A stretch of DNA of 64,000 nt from Plasmodium malariae (taxonomy: Eukaryota; Apicomplexa; Aconoidasida; Haemosporida; Plasmodiidae): contig NC_041788.1 in the NCBI RefSeq assembly GCF_900090045.1, positions 1,922,001 through 1,986,000 on the forward strand. The letters are read 5' to 3'. The notes under the pieces were generated by a model. It did no database searches and was not told the origin of the DNA. It saw nothing but the letters and a program-made list of their open reading frames with translations. Below, piece by piece: positions 35,569-46,272 of this stretch (position 1 is its first letter; each line of letters starts with the position of its first letter). The translations under genes were made by a program, and so were the position numbers.

Positions 35569-37983
35569 TTATATATCAGCACAACATACACCTATTCCAA
35601 TGTGATTTTCGGGGGAATACGGTAAAATGATATTATTTATATTTAAAGAAAATTTCCTCATAACATTATAAACACCTATATATAATTCAATCTTATTACA
35701 TAAATGATAATTATTAGGGCATGATAAAATAGCACTATTAATATCACAATGAAAACAACCAAAATAAATAAAAGACGGTTCTAATCCATTTAAGGTTAAT
35801 GCTGCTTCACTCTGAATATGATCAATCCCTATGCTTAAGTTGTAAATTTTTAGTTCATCAAGCAAAAATGGGAAATCACATGAATCTACTGAGTAAGGTG
35901 CACCCCCTATATATATAGGAAAGTCATTAGTTTTAGTTATTCCTGAAATGAAAACATTAAATTGCCATGCGTTTAAATGTATGTTAACTAAGCATAAACA
36001 GCAAATCATGTATATAAACGTACATGAATAAACAAGTGTATATACATATATATATGTATATATTTAAATATATATATACATGAATGCTTTATGGAGCGCA
36101 TATGCAATTGTGTGTATTTATGTAACCTTCAGTCAAAAAACTTGAATCCAGAATTCCGTCAACAAACAGTCTTACGTGATTAATGTGTCTGACAACTTAT
36201 ATAGTAAAAAAAAAAAAAAAAAAAAAAAAAAAGGTAGAAAAAAAACAAAAAGAACATAATTATGTAGTTAAAATGAATGTATAAATTTAAGTTTCCATGT
36301 CTAACTCAATGCTACATACCTGAAATGTGATACCATTGATGACGCTTTAATTTAAAATTGCTCAGAAATTCTTCACCAGCTAATTAATAATAATTTTAGT
36401 ATTTCCTCATATGACTATGTAAAATCATGTGTGCCTTATATCACATTTTTACAAATATCACAGAGAAAACATTAACATACACATATATATGTATGTACAT
36501 ATGTTTATGCTTACAAAAATTGCTGAACTTAACATGGTATCATTCCACAGAAAAAAGACTCGTAAAAATGTGTCACAATATACCAATATAAAATGCAGCA
36601 ATTTATGTTTGAAATATTTTGGGGATTTTAAATTACCTGAATTCGTACTAGACGAAGTACTTAAAACGATTTTTATCCTTCCAGTCTATGCGCAAAAATA
36701 AAATATTGTTATTTTATGCGTGAAATGGTGCAAATATAGTGGGTATGTATGGATATGTATGGATATGTTTGGATATGTATGGGTATGTATGGGTATGTAT
36801 GGGTATGCACGGGTATGTATGGATATGTATGGGTATGTATGGGTATGCACGGGTATGTATGGATATGTATGGGTATGTATGGGTATGTATGGGTATGCAC
36901 GAGTATATATACATGTTGACATAAAACCCTCAAAGCTGATATTGAAATATAGTACAAGAAGAGGGATTATATTTGAAATATGGAGAAAAATTGAGAAAAA
37001 GAAAATAGGAAGCTCTCAAAGACGGAAATCAGAACAACTTTTTATGTTTAAATATAGTTTTTGTGTTTTTTACTTTTGCGTTTATCATTATGGCTGGGGA
37101 AGATTCCTGAATCTTGTCTTTTATGATACCCTTTGTGAAATTTAAGCAGAACAAAATTTAGAAGTCGGTGAATATTACAACATTAATAGGAAAATAAATA
37201 AATAAAAGTAATATAAAGTAAAATAAAGTAAAAAATAAAAAAGTAATATAGTGTAAAATAAAATATAATAAAAGAGAAAAGCACCTTGTGGATTATGGGG
37301 CAAAATTTTTCATCTGTATTATTTTTTCTGCATTATAAAGAGAGTATATAATTGAATATTTGTCCTTATATACGTATGTATACGCTTGTATGTGTATGGG
37401 GTTGTATATATATATGAATAATGTATTCTTTCTTTACATATTTTTTCTTTGCAATAGTTGCCCAGTGCGATATTTTTCTTACACAGAAATCTCGTCTTCC
37501 AACAAATATATAAAAAAGGTGTAAGTGAAATCTACACTTTTGAAAAATTCGTCCGAATGGGGTATATATATGTAATTTTTTCTGAACAAGGCAGAATTTC
37601 CAACACTTCCAAATCCGGTGGATGCAAAAAAATTTCCAAGTGCATGATTTCTATTACCCGTAGAATCAACTGCTGTTATGCTGTCAAAATTTATATGTGC
37701 AGATATTCCTATCAACAGAAGGAATATGATTAATTCGAATATGCACAATTTTTTTGATAATTATAAATTTAGAAAAAAGAAAAAACATATTAAAAAGTAT
37801 CATTTTTTTACCGTATGGCTTTGCTTCGGGCAATAATATTTTTTGCCCATTACTAATGCAAATAGCTGAATCAATTGCCACATCGCATTCGGGAAGACTA
37901 AGATTATCAATGTCACATTTAATTTGTGTTTTATAATAAAAATTTAACAATAAATACCATATTTTAAAAACACGAAATAACAT
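35569..37983 (-). CDS. Secreted LamG-domain protein (probable secreted ookinete protein), 7 exons
   Basis: Extracellular lectin-fold protein. Exons: 37983-37812, 37708-37485, 37130-37074, 36685-36637, 36379-36320, 36195-36127, 35942-35569; all phases agree, 334 residues. Met at 37983 gives a signal peptide (MLFRVFKIWYLLLNFYY). A laminin-G/concanavalin-like sandwich covers about residues 58-250: GFGSVGNSALF, DFTYTFFIYL, SSPAIMINAK, GRIKIVLST, QWYHIS, VRLFVDGIL, IYIGG and LLDELKIYN. The C-terminal 80 residues are Cys-rich (FGCFHCDINSAILSC, CPNNYHLC, IELYIGVYNVMR, GVCCADI), a module seen beside adhesive domains in apicomplexan surface proteins. No membrane anchor is present. The donor after exon 2 (GTGTAA) is weak, but it is the only in-frame choice that keeps the sandwich. 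By position I think this is the ortholog of secreted ookinete protein PSOP17 (memory only). The Ca-site Asp residues typical of some LamG domains are not obvious. Confidence 0.85.
36741..36910 (+). repeat. 10-bp minisatellite in LamG-gene intron 3
   Basis: Seventeen consecutive 10-bp units, mostly GGGTATGTAT, GGATATGTAT and GGGTATGCAC, with no gaps. They lie inside the intron 36686-37073 of the minus-strand LamG gene. Because no unit makes a stop in most frames, open frames longer than 60 codons appear in five of six frames; they are by-products. Confidence 0.9.
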
Positions 37984-38628
37984 TTTACTGCTATATGTGT
38001 ATATTTGTATATATGTATGTGTGTATTTATTTATGTATGTATGTAGGTGTAAATTTATGCATGTGTTTATATGTATGAGGGCATAAGTATATTTATTCAT
38101 GTACGTAGATATACGAATGTGTGTACGTATATATATGCATATATGAGGTTCTAGTTGTAGAGAAAAAATGTAAATTGTGATAATAAGACAACAGGGAGAT
38201 GCACATTTACTCAAAAATTGAAAACGATATTGGCTTAGCTTATTAATAAAACTCCGTATGTGGACTTTATCTCTTCCATTACTATTTTATTTGTAATTTT
38301 TTCCTTAATATGTATATTATTCAATCGTAGAATTTAATTAATTTTCTATGCTTTAACAACAGATGCAATTTTACATTATCCAAAATATGCATAATGATTA
38401 TATCCTCCTAAAGTGTAAATTAAAAAAAAAAATTTTTTTTCTTCTGTAGTGACAACAGTGTATGTACATCGTATTATGTTTAATGAGGTTAGGAAATGAA
38501 AAAAAAAAAAAAAAATACTATATAATATATATTAAACGACCTTAAAATTGCAATAATGATAATATAAAATTAATATTATATAAGTCTAATCATTTTTCAA
38601 TTTTACGAAATGTGCAAACACTTAAAAA

Positions 38629-38659
<31 letters not shown>

Positions 38660-39129
38660 TATAACGAAGTTGTTTCTGAAAGTATACTTCATTAATTAAC
38701 AAATCATTTTCAAATAAAACAGTTCATCATCTGTAATGGTGTAAATGGAACAAAATTTTCAAGAGTTATTTTTTTCATATTAAAAATAATTCTTATATAT
38801 TAAAAACTTAAAATATAAAAAAATAAAAGAAAAAACATATATATATTGTAATATATTGAATGTGCTATATAATACGTATATATAATAAAATTAAAATATA
38901 ACAACATAAAATAAAAAAATATGGATAATATAACCAACACATAAATATATATTAACAGCAATAAAAGAAAAATGGTATTTAAAGAATATATATGGTTTAA
39001 GGAAAGAACGTGTGTACTATTAACATATAAGAACAATAAAAAATTTGTGATAACATTAAACATCTCTCCATCAGCAAGAGGTGCGTGCTTACAACGATTA
39101 TTACTACCTCATCCACATACATAAAGATA

Positions 39130-39310
39130 CATATATGCATAATACATAAATTTATGCATAGTATATAAATATATGCATAGTATATAAATATATGCATAGT
39201 ACATAAATAAATACATAGTACATAAATAAATACATAGTTCATAAATAAATACATAGTACACAAATAAATACATAGTACACAAATAAATACATAGTACATA
39301 AATATATGTG
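39130..39310 (+). repeat. About 19-bp tandem repeat
   Basis: About nine or ten copies of an ACATAGTACATAAATAAAT-type unit, with the first copies reading GCATAGTATATAAATATAT. The period is near 19, so all frames drift, giving a Tyr/Ile/Cys-rich spurious open frame on the minus strand. Confidence 0.85.
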
Positions 39311-39317
39311 TAATAAA

Positions 39318-39333
39318 GTTATGCATGCATAAC
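39318..39333. promoter_or_regulatory. Perfect palindrome GTTATGCATGCATAAC
   Basis: A 16-bp perfect palindrome centred on TGCATGCA, about 1.3 kb upstream of the LamG gene start and 250 bp beyond the 3' end of the LisH/WD40 gene. The core matches a known ApiAP2 motif. Function is inference. Confidence 0.35.
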
Positions 39334-39584
39334 GCACATGTACATCCATTTGCTTATTTGTGCATGAGAATACTGACATTCGCTTCACTTTACTGGGTGA
39401 ACCTTTAATGGAATTTTATTTTACTTAATTTTACTAAACTTCGTTACATGCAATTTCATTCTATAACCTGCTTCATCTAATTAAGAGCTTCTTGCCTATA
39501 CACATGTATGTCTATATACGAAAAAACTTTTTTCAAAGGAATGTATTAACAATCGTAATATACGAAATTTGACCAAGGTACATT

Positions 39585-41885
39585 TCAGTTTGAGTAAAAA
39601 TGTATTTTTTTGTCAAATGATCCTAAAATAAGTAATGATTTTTTATTTTCTTCAATATTATTTGAGTTGGTTTCGTTAGAGAATGGACATATATAACTTT
39701 TTAATAGTTGAAAACACCTTATTTTGTAACCATTATTTATAACATCTATAATATTTCCACTTTTTATATCAAAAATTAGAATATGAGAGCCATTTGTGCT
39801 ATCTTCGGATGTGACATAAATATTATTGCCATTTATATCTACCTCTAAAGTTGGAAAAGAGAGTGAGTTTAATACACACCCGTATATTTTTCTTATAATT
39901 GTTTTTTTGATTAATGAATAAACAAATATTATAGAGGTATCTGTACATATAACTAATATATTTTTATTTTTGTTATATTCTAAATTCAAGATGTTATACT
40001 TTTCTGTTGAATCAAATAAATATATTTTATTTTCTATATTGAACGTTTTACTATTTATAAAAAGTATATTATTGCTATTTAGCATACTAACAACTATGGT
40101 TTCTTTATTATTATAAATATTACTACCATTGCTGTTACTATTTCCGTAGTTATCGTTATTTTCTTTTACCCATAAAACACTTGTTGGTATCTCAGGTAGT
40201 CCTATAACTTTTTTTTTTTCATATGTAACAGATTCTTCTATTTTATTTACAATTTTTTCATAAATAATTAAATTTTTATCATTAGCTATTGAACAAAAAA
40301 AAGCATAATCATCATTAAATAAACACTTTATTGAATATTTATTATGATATTTTAACGTTTTCATTATACTAATATATATTTGATCTCCTTTTATATTATT
40401 TTTTATTTCATCAATTGAGTTTTTTAATTCAATATATTTTATTAACATAGATATGTTGTTCATATTTATATGACATATATAAACATCCCCATGCATAGTT
40501 GATACAATAAATATATCGTCCTTGTAATTAATATCTATAAACATTATTGGTGAGCCTAAGGATACGCTATATAATTCTTTACATAAGTGGACACATTCTT
40601 CTAAATTATTTTCATTATCCCCCTTTTCATAAAGAGTTAGAAAAAGTTTCACATTACCATCTGCATAGCCTACTAAAATCAATATTGGCAAAAAAATTTT
40701 AAAAAAAATAATGTTTTCGAATCGCATGTTTTTGCAAGTATCCATATTGTATATATCTATGTATTTAATAACTAATATATTTGATGCTGCTTCTAAAGAA
40801 ATATCTTCTCCATTATTAGCTTCATTCTTATTATCAACTGCATTGTTAATATATTTAACTTTTAACTTTTTAGAAATTTCTCTTTCATAAGTAAAATATT
40901 TATCCCAATTATGAGTTTCGTTCTTTAATAATTTACTTTTTTTTTTTATGTCTTCTGTACTATTTTGTTTTGTACTATCCTCATTTGTGTTGCTTCTACA
41001 TTTTGTGTCATTCAAATTACAATTTTTTACTTTCTTGTTATTCATATCACTATTATTTTCATTTTCAAATTTATAAGGAAAATTATTAATACTCCTTTTT
41101 TCTTTAGTTAGTTTCACTTCATTAGAAGATTTTTTTTCTACATCTATATGAGGTGTAACAGTTACGTCCATATGAAGCTTTGTATTTAAATCTAAAGGCA
41201 GCTTCATATTATTTCTACTCAGTGCAGATATATCTTTCACCTTTTCACCTATTTTTCTTAATACACATGAATCATTAAATATAGTATTGTTATTTTCCTT
41301 ACTCCTCCCTTCCTTATCATTTTTTTTATCATATATTTGTATGTTCCTGTTTTCTTTTTCTAAATTGTCTTCATTACAGTTATTATACTCTTCTTTTTTC
41401 TTTTCTATTTCATTATCACCTACCTTAATTGAATGCTCTTTTTTATTGCAACACGGAAAATAATCATTGTTTAAATAAAAATTGTTATATTCACTACATA
41501 TATTATCTTTCTTTTCATCTTCATTAATGTTTATATTACTCTTATTTTTTTGTTTTAATGTACTTTCAAAGTTATCAATGGCTTTGCATAAAATAGAATT
41601 ATGCATTTTATCAATAGTATGAATAAAAAAACTATAATCTATATCTAATTCATCACTTAAATTGTCATTTAAACAATCGTTACTATTAGTTTCATCATCT
41701 GAATTGTAATTTGTAGCATCCTCGAAAATATACTTATCATATTCCTTTACATAATTTATTTTACTTTCTTTTTTCAATTCTTCCAAACTACTTTTCATTC
41801 CAATTTTATCCAAAAAATCGTAAATAAATTGAATATTACGGAAGAATTTCTTGTTATATTCCGCAAACTCTTTTTTCATTTTCAT
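39585..41885 (-). CDS. LisH-domain, WD40-like beta-propeller protein
   Basis: Probable scaffold protein; pathway unknown. It is a single exon of 766 residues. Residues about 16-42 (IQFIYDFLDKIGMKSSLEEL) fit the LisH dimerisation motif. A disordered Asn/Lys/Glu-rich stretch spans about 60-350. From about 355 to the end, repeated beta-strand blocks follow the WD40 pattern: IFLPILILVGYADGNVKLF, SPIMFIDINYKDDIFIVST with HGDVYICHI, KNILVICTDTSIIFVYSL, DGS/NGSHILIFDIKSGNII and the last blade LLILGSFDKKIHFYS. True WD dipeptides are mostly absent, so the propeller is divergent. LisH followed by a propeller recalls LIS1, TBL1 and SMU1-type proteins, but no specific ortholog is claimed. Met at 41885 and a second Met two residues later are equally possible starts. 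Confidence 0.85.
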   Translation of the reverse strand: MKMKKEFAEYNKKFFRNIQFIYDFLDKIGMKSSLEELKKESKINYVKEYDKYIFEDATNYNSDDETNSNDCLNDNLSDELDIDYSFFIHTIDKMHNSILCKAIDNFESTLKQKNKSNININEDEKKDNICSEYNNFYLNNDYFPCCNKKEHSIKVGDNEIEKKKEEYNNCNEDNLEKENRNIQIYDKKNDKEGRSKENNNTIFNDSCVLRKIGEKVKDISALSRNNMKLPLDLNTKLHMDVTVTPHIDVEKKSSNEVKLTKEKRSINNFPYKFENENNSDMNNKKVKNCNLNDTKCRSNTNEDSTKQNSTEDIKKKSKLLKNETHNWDKYFTYEREISKKLKVKYINNAVDNKNEANNGEDISLEAASNILVIKYIDIYNMDTCKNMRFENIIFFKIFLPILILVGYADGNVKLFLTLYEKGDNENNLEECVHLCKELYSVSLGSPIMFIDINYKDDIFIVSTMHGDVYICHINMNNISMLIKYIELKNSIDEIKNNIKGDQIYISIMKTLKYHNKYSIKCLFNDDYAFFCSIANDKNLIIYEKIVNKIEESVTYEKKKVIGLPEIPTSVLWVKENNDNYGNSNSNGSNIYNNKETIVVSMLNSNNILFINSKTFNIENKIYLFDSTEKYNILNLEYNKNKNILVICTDTSIIFVYSLIKKTIIRKIYGCVLNSLSFPTLEVDINGNNIYVTSEDSTNGSHILIFDIKSGNIIDVINNGYKIRCFQLLKSYICPFSNETNSNNIEENKKSLLILGSFDKKIHFYSN

Positions 41886-44800
41886 ATGTTTTGATTTCCA
41901 TACATTATTAAATATTTAGTGCATTATTTTATGTGCTTAGAGTATTACTATATCCTTTTTTTTTAAAACTATTCTAAAAGAAGCGGAGTGATTAGAAATG
42001 TTATTCATTTGGAATAATACATATATACAAAAACACACATATAAATATATATATATATATGAGCATGCAATTTTTAATAATTTTACACCAAGTTATAGTT
42101 CTTATGTTAAAGATTCTAATGGATTTGTTTTAGTATCTTTTTACATATTTAAGAAATAATATTTTTTATTATATTATATTCCTTTTTTTTTTTATTTTAG
42201 TATCAAATCAAAAATAAATCATTCAAGGAAACAAACAGTTGGATGATAACTTCGTACTATCTTATAAAATAAAATGGAAATAACAAGTAATATACTTTAA
42301 ATATGCGAAAAACTTTTACATATATACATATTCATATACATAATAATTCATACTTATTTAATATTTTGCTTAATTTTCGTTATTTCTTTTATTTTGTTCA
42401 CATCTAAATTATTATATTTACACCTATATACTGTTAACTGTTTTTTTTGATATTTTGATATTTAAAATGAAAATCTATTTGTACCTTTATTATGTTCGTC
42501 CTTCCTTACCTTTTTTGTTTATTTATTCTTTTTACAGTTCTTATTTAATTATATTTATAATAACATTAACTACTATGCATTTATTCTATTATAATTTAAT
42601 TCTATATTTTGCACTAATCATATAAGAGTTAAAAAATATATATGTTAAATTATAAAATTTCAGAATAAGATATATTTTGAAAACTAATTTAATTCAAAAA
42701 TTATGCAATTGTTTTTGTGGCTTCCTTTTGTTATATTCGTAATTTTTCTCATGATTTATTAAAAAAAAAAAATATTTTATTTTTTCAACAAAAGTTAAAA
42801 ATAAAATGCAGTATTTGTATTACCTCAAGGATTAATTTAAACTTTTATATTTAATATAAATCACAGGTGCATAGGTAAAACGTCATATATACCAGCAAAC
42901 ATTTTTATACATATATAGTTTTAACAATATAATAGTATATACATATATATATATATATATATTTATCTATGTACGTATATAAAATAAGGCTATTTTTGGC
43001 CACGCATCATCGCAGTTCTTTGAACCTATTAACTATTTAATACATAAATCAGTTAAATATAAATACTTCCCAAAACATTTATGAAAAAAAAAATAAAAGA
43101 AAAAAACATGGTTATGTTTTCTTCTATATATCAAGAATAGGATATTAAACAAGAATAAAATTAAGCGGAATACCCTTATAAACAATATCAAATTATTTAT
43201 TAAAAAAAAGAAAAAGAAAGTAAAATTATTTTTATACACTTGTTCACTAATTCCTTCATTTTTGAGGAAAATACGAAGTACATATTGAGAAAAAAGTAGT
43301 ATGGTCTTTAAATCAAAACAATGTAGTCCAATGAAAGTGATCTGTTTAAAATTTTTTTACATGTTTTTAAGTTCTACCTTTAGTTAAAACTTTTTTAAGA
43401 ATATTTTAATTATAAATACATTTCTTATTAGTGCCAACAATTTTTAAGTTTTTTTTTTTTTTTTCCTCTATTTTTATTTTATGGTTTATTACTGTGCGGA
43501 AAATCGTCTTTTAGCAAAATAAATCCACAAATTTCAAGAACATATTTTTTATTTTATTATTTACGAAATATTTAAAACTGAAGTTGTTTTAGAAAAATTT
43601 ATTCATATTAAATAAAAAACAGAAAGAAAATATGTAAAAATTTCATTTAAAATAAGTGTCCATAAATAGAAATTCATTTTTTCATTCTTTCTATTTTGGT
43701 ATCGTAAAATACTTGTATTTAAAAAAAATTGCCAATTTTTGTTCTTTCTCTTCTTTTTGAAGGTGCAATAGAAATAATTAATTAAAAGGTGTTTATTTTT
43801 ATGTTGATTCAAATATTTATCTATATATAAAAGAGAAAAAAAAAATTAATACGCCGTACTATTGTATGCATATTATTACAATAGTTACCATATGACATAC
43901 ATTTTTTTTTTCTTTTTACGTACTAACATTATTTGCATTTGAATTGAATAAATATCATTAGCTTCTTTATAAGGAACAACGGAAGTGTAATATACCCATG
44001 AATCCTTTTTTTTTTTTTTTTTTAATCTATTCATAACATTTTTTAAATTAAAACTTATTAAATGTCCTTCCGAATTCACATTATTTACGCTGCGTATATT
44101 GAAAATTTTTATGTTTTATTAATGATCTTGTAAAAAGGGAAAAGCGCATTACTTGGAATGCATAACCCTGCATTTATTGTATTTACTTTTTCGTTAAAAA
44201 AAAAATAAAAAGAACATAACTTTTAATACCTCCTTTTTTAGTTATAATATATAACAATTTCCACACAACGTGCAGTTCCACGTACTTGCGTATGTGCAAA
44301 TATATATATATATGTATAAATGTATATATATAAACAAAATATAATTTGCGTAAATTTTCATATTTGTCGATAAATCACCGTTTTATATGTTAAAGACCTT
44401 TATAGTACAAATATTTGTAAAGTTTTAATATATTACAGAAAAAAATATACAAACTTTTCATTCTTTTGTAAGTTAAATTCTATTTTATTCATTTATATAT
44501 CTATCTTTTTTTTTTTACCCCTCCAAAGTTACGTTTGTTAATTCTTAGTTGTTAGCATAAATTATTATGAAATTTTTTAAATGTATACAAAGAAGAAATG
44601 TACACATGTAACTTTCCTTTTTGCCACAACATAGTGTTTTTCCGTTTTTAGCATTTTCATTTAATATGACTTGTTATTTATCAAAAAAATATTACATTTT
44701 AATGTTAGAGCAAGAAAATACGTGCCCACAATAACAGTTAACCGTTTGGTAGTTTTGAGCATTACAAATATATTTGGAATATTATGCATTTTTGGATGAA

Positions 44801-45730
44801 TATATTTAAATATATCTATATTTAAACACATTTATTATTGTTATCACTGTTTCACTAGGAAATTGTTTGCAAACTTACTGTTATGTTATAGTTTGTGTAA
44901 TTTCAACTTTAGTTTTTTCCAATTTTTTCAATTTTCATTTTTTCCAGTTTTTTTATTTTTAATTTAGTCTCGATCAGTGTAAATTAATTCTTAACATATT
45001 AATTTTCATTCAATAAAATTTATTGTTTTGTTTTGTTTTGTTTTATAATATACATTTTTCTTTTTTCTTTTTTTTTGTTTTGTTGTTGCTGCATATCAGC
45101 TACTATTGTTTTAAAAAATAAATAGGAAAGCGTATTTTATAATAGTATCATTAGTATGACTCTTTGTATATTATGTTTTATTAATTTATACAATTATTTC
45201 CATTTATAATTTTTTTTTTTTTTTTTTTTTGTTATATCATTATGCATATGAAAGTTTTTTGCAGTATACGACTATTACAATTTTTTGTTGTATTTTTCTT
45301 TTGATATATGTATCTATATATACATTACTTTTATTATAAATTTGTATCTTTTGTGGTGTCCTTTTTTTTTTTTTTTATTTCTTTTTCCTTTTTCATGTCA
45401 ATACTTTTTTTTTTGCATATATTTTTTTATTTTTTTACTACTTATATGACTCATATTATTATTTCACATTTTATTTTCTCATATATTGGGTTACTCCATT
45501 ATTCAGAGTACACACTACATCATATGTTTATGTCCAAAGGAAAAATGTATTTTCTTAAAACGAATTATATGTAATATTGGTATGTACTGATAAATATGTC
45601 AAATATTCGTATATATATAGTAAATCAAGGAAGATAAGAAAAACGCTGTTATCATTTTCCCTTTTTTTATATCCTTTTACAAATATACATATATACGTAC
45701 ATATATGCTCACATACATACCTATGTGTAA

Positions 45731-45770
<40 letters not shown>

Positions 45771-46272
45771 ATTTGTTTATATTTGTGTACCTTTTGAAGT
45801 TGTAAATCTACCTTTGTCATTATTTAAAATGTGATTTACTAATTTCACTTCTGAATGGGGAATAAGAACAAAAGGACAATTCTTAATAAAAAATAATTAA
45901 AATGGATAAAAATATAAGAGCAAACAGAACTCAATAAGAGCTCTTTCATTTTACTTAGAGATTACTCAAAAAAAAAAAAAAATAATAATAAAATATTGTG
46001 AAATATTGTGAAATAAGCAAAAAACAAAAAAAAAAAAAGTAAAATATGCAAAAAAAAAAAAAAAAAAAAAGGAAAAATACAAGAATAAAAAAAATAGTAA
46101 AAGGCTAAATTCTGGCACGAACTTCACATTATTTTAAAGTATTAATAGAGCTAATATTTACAGATTCAATGTCCTTTCAGTTTGAATTTCCTTGCACAAT
46201 TATGTGGTGTTAATTTTCCATATCAAAAAAGAGAAAGAAAAAAAAAAAAATTTCATATGAATATCTTTTAGT
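41886..46272. other. 4.4-kb divergent intergenic region, LisH/WD40 gene / formin 2
   Basis: The longest gap in the window and the shared promoter zone of two divergent genes. Most of it is poly(T), poly(A) and AT text. A block at about 43,885-44,290 on the minus strand has coding-like composition with possible splice sites (see findings), but I could not assemble one consistent gene. An open frame at 45308-45574 is Phe/Tyr-rich and looks spurious. Confidence 0.5.

Larger units (their letters stand above)
37984..39584. other. 1.6-kb intergenic region, LamG-gene promoter
   Basis: Promoter of the LamG gene and 3' untranslated region of the LisH/WD40 gene. No gene is seen. It contains TATG/TGTA microsatellite text (38000-38150), an AT run near 38638-38662, a 19-bp tandem array (39130-39310) and a 16-bp palindrome (39318-39333). 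Confidence 0.5.

Noticed and set aside
36720..37145. Plus-strand open frame with GYVWICMDMYG repeat
   Set aside because: Produced by the 10-bp minisatellite and by antisense of LamG exon 3; four other frames are open over the same repeat.
37684..38214. Longer N-terminus for the LamG protein starting at 38214
   Set aside because: The extra 77 residues are microsatellite text (Thr/Tyr/His/Ile) and would bury the signal peptide that starts at 37983.
45308..45834. Two plus-strand open frames upstream of formin 2
   Set aside because: Phe/Tyr/Ile-rich, running through poly(T) and (AT)n; no conserved text.
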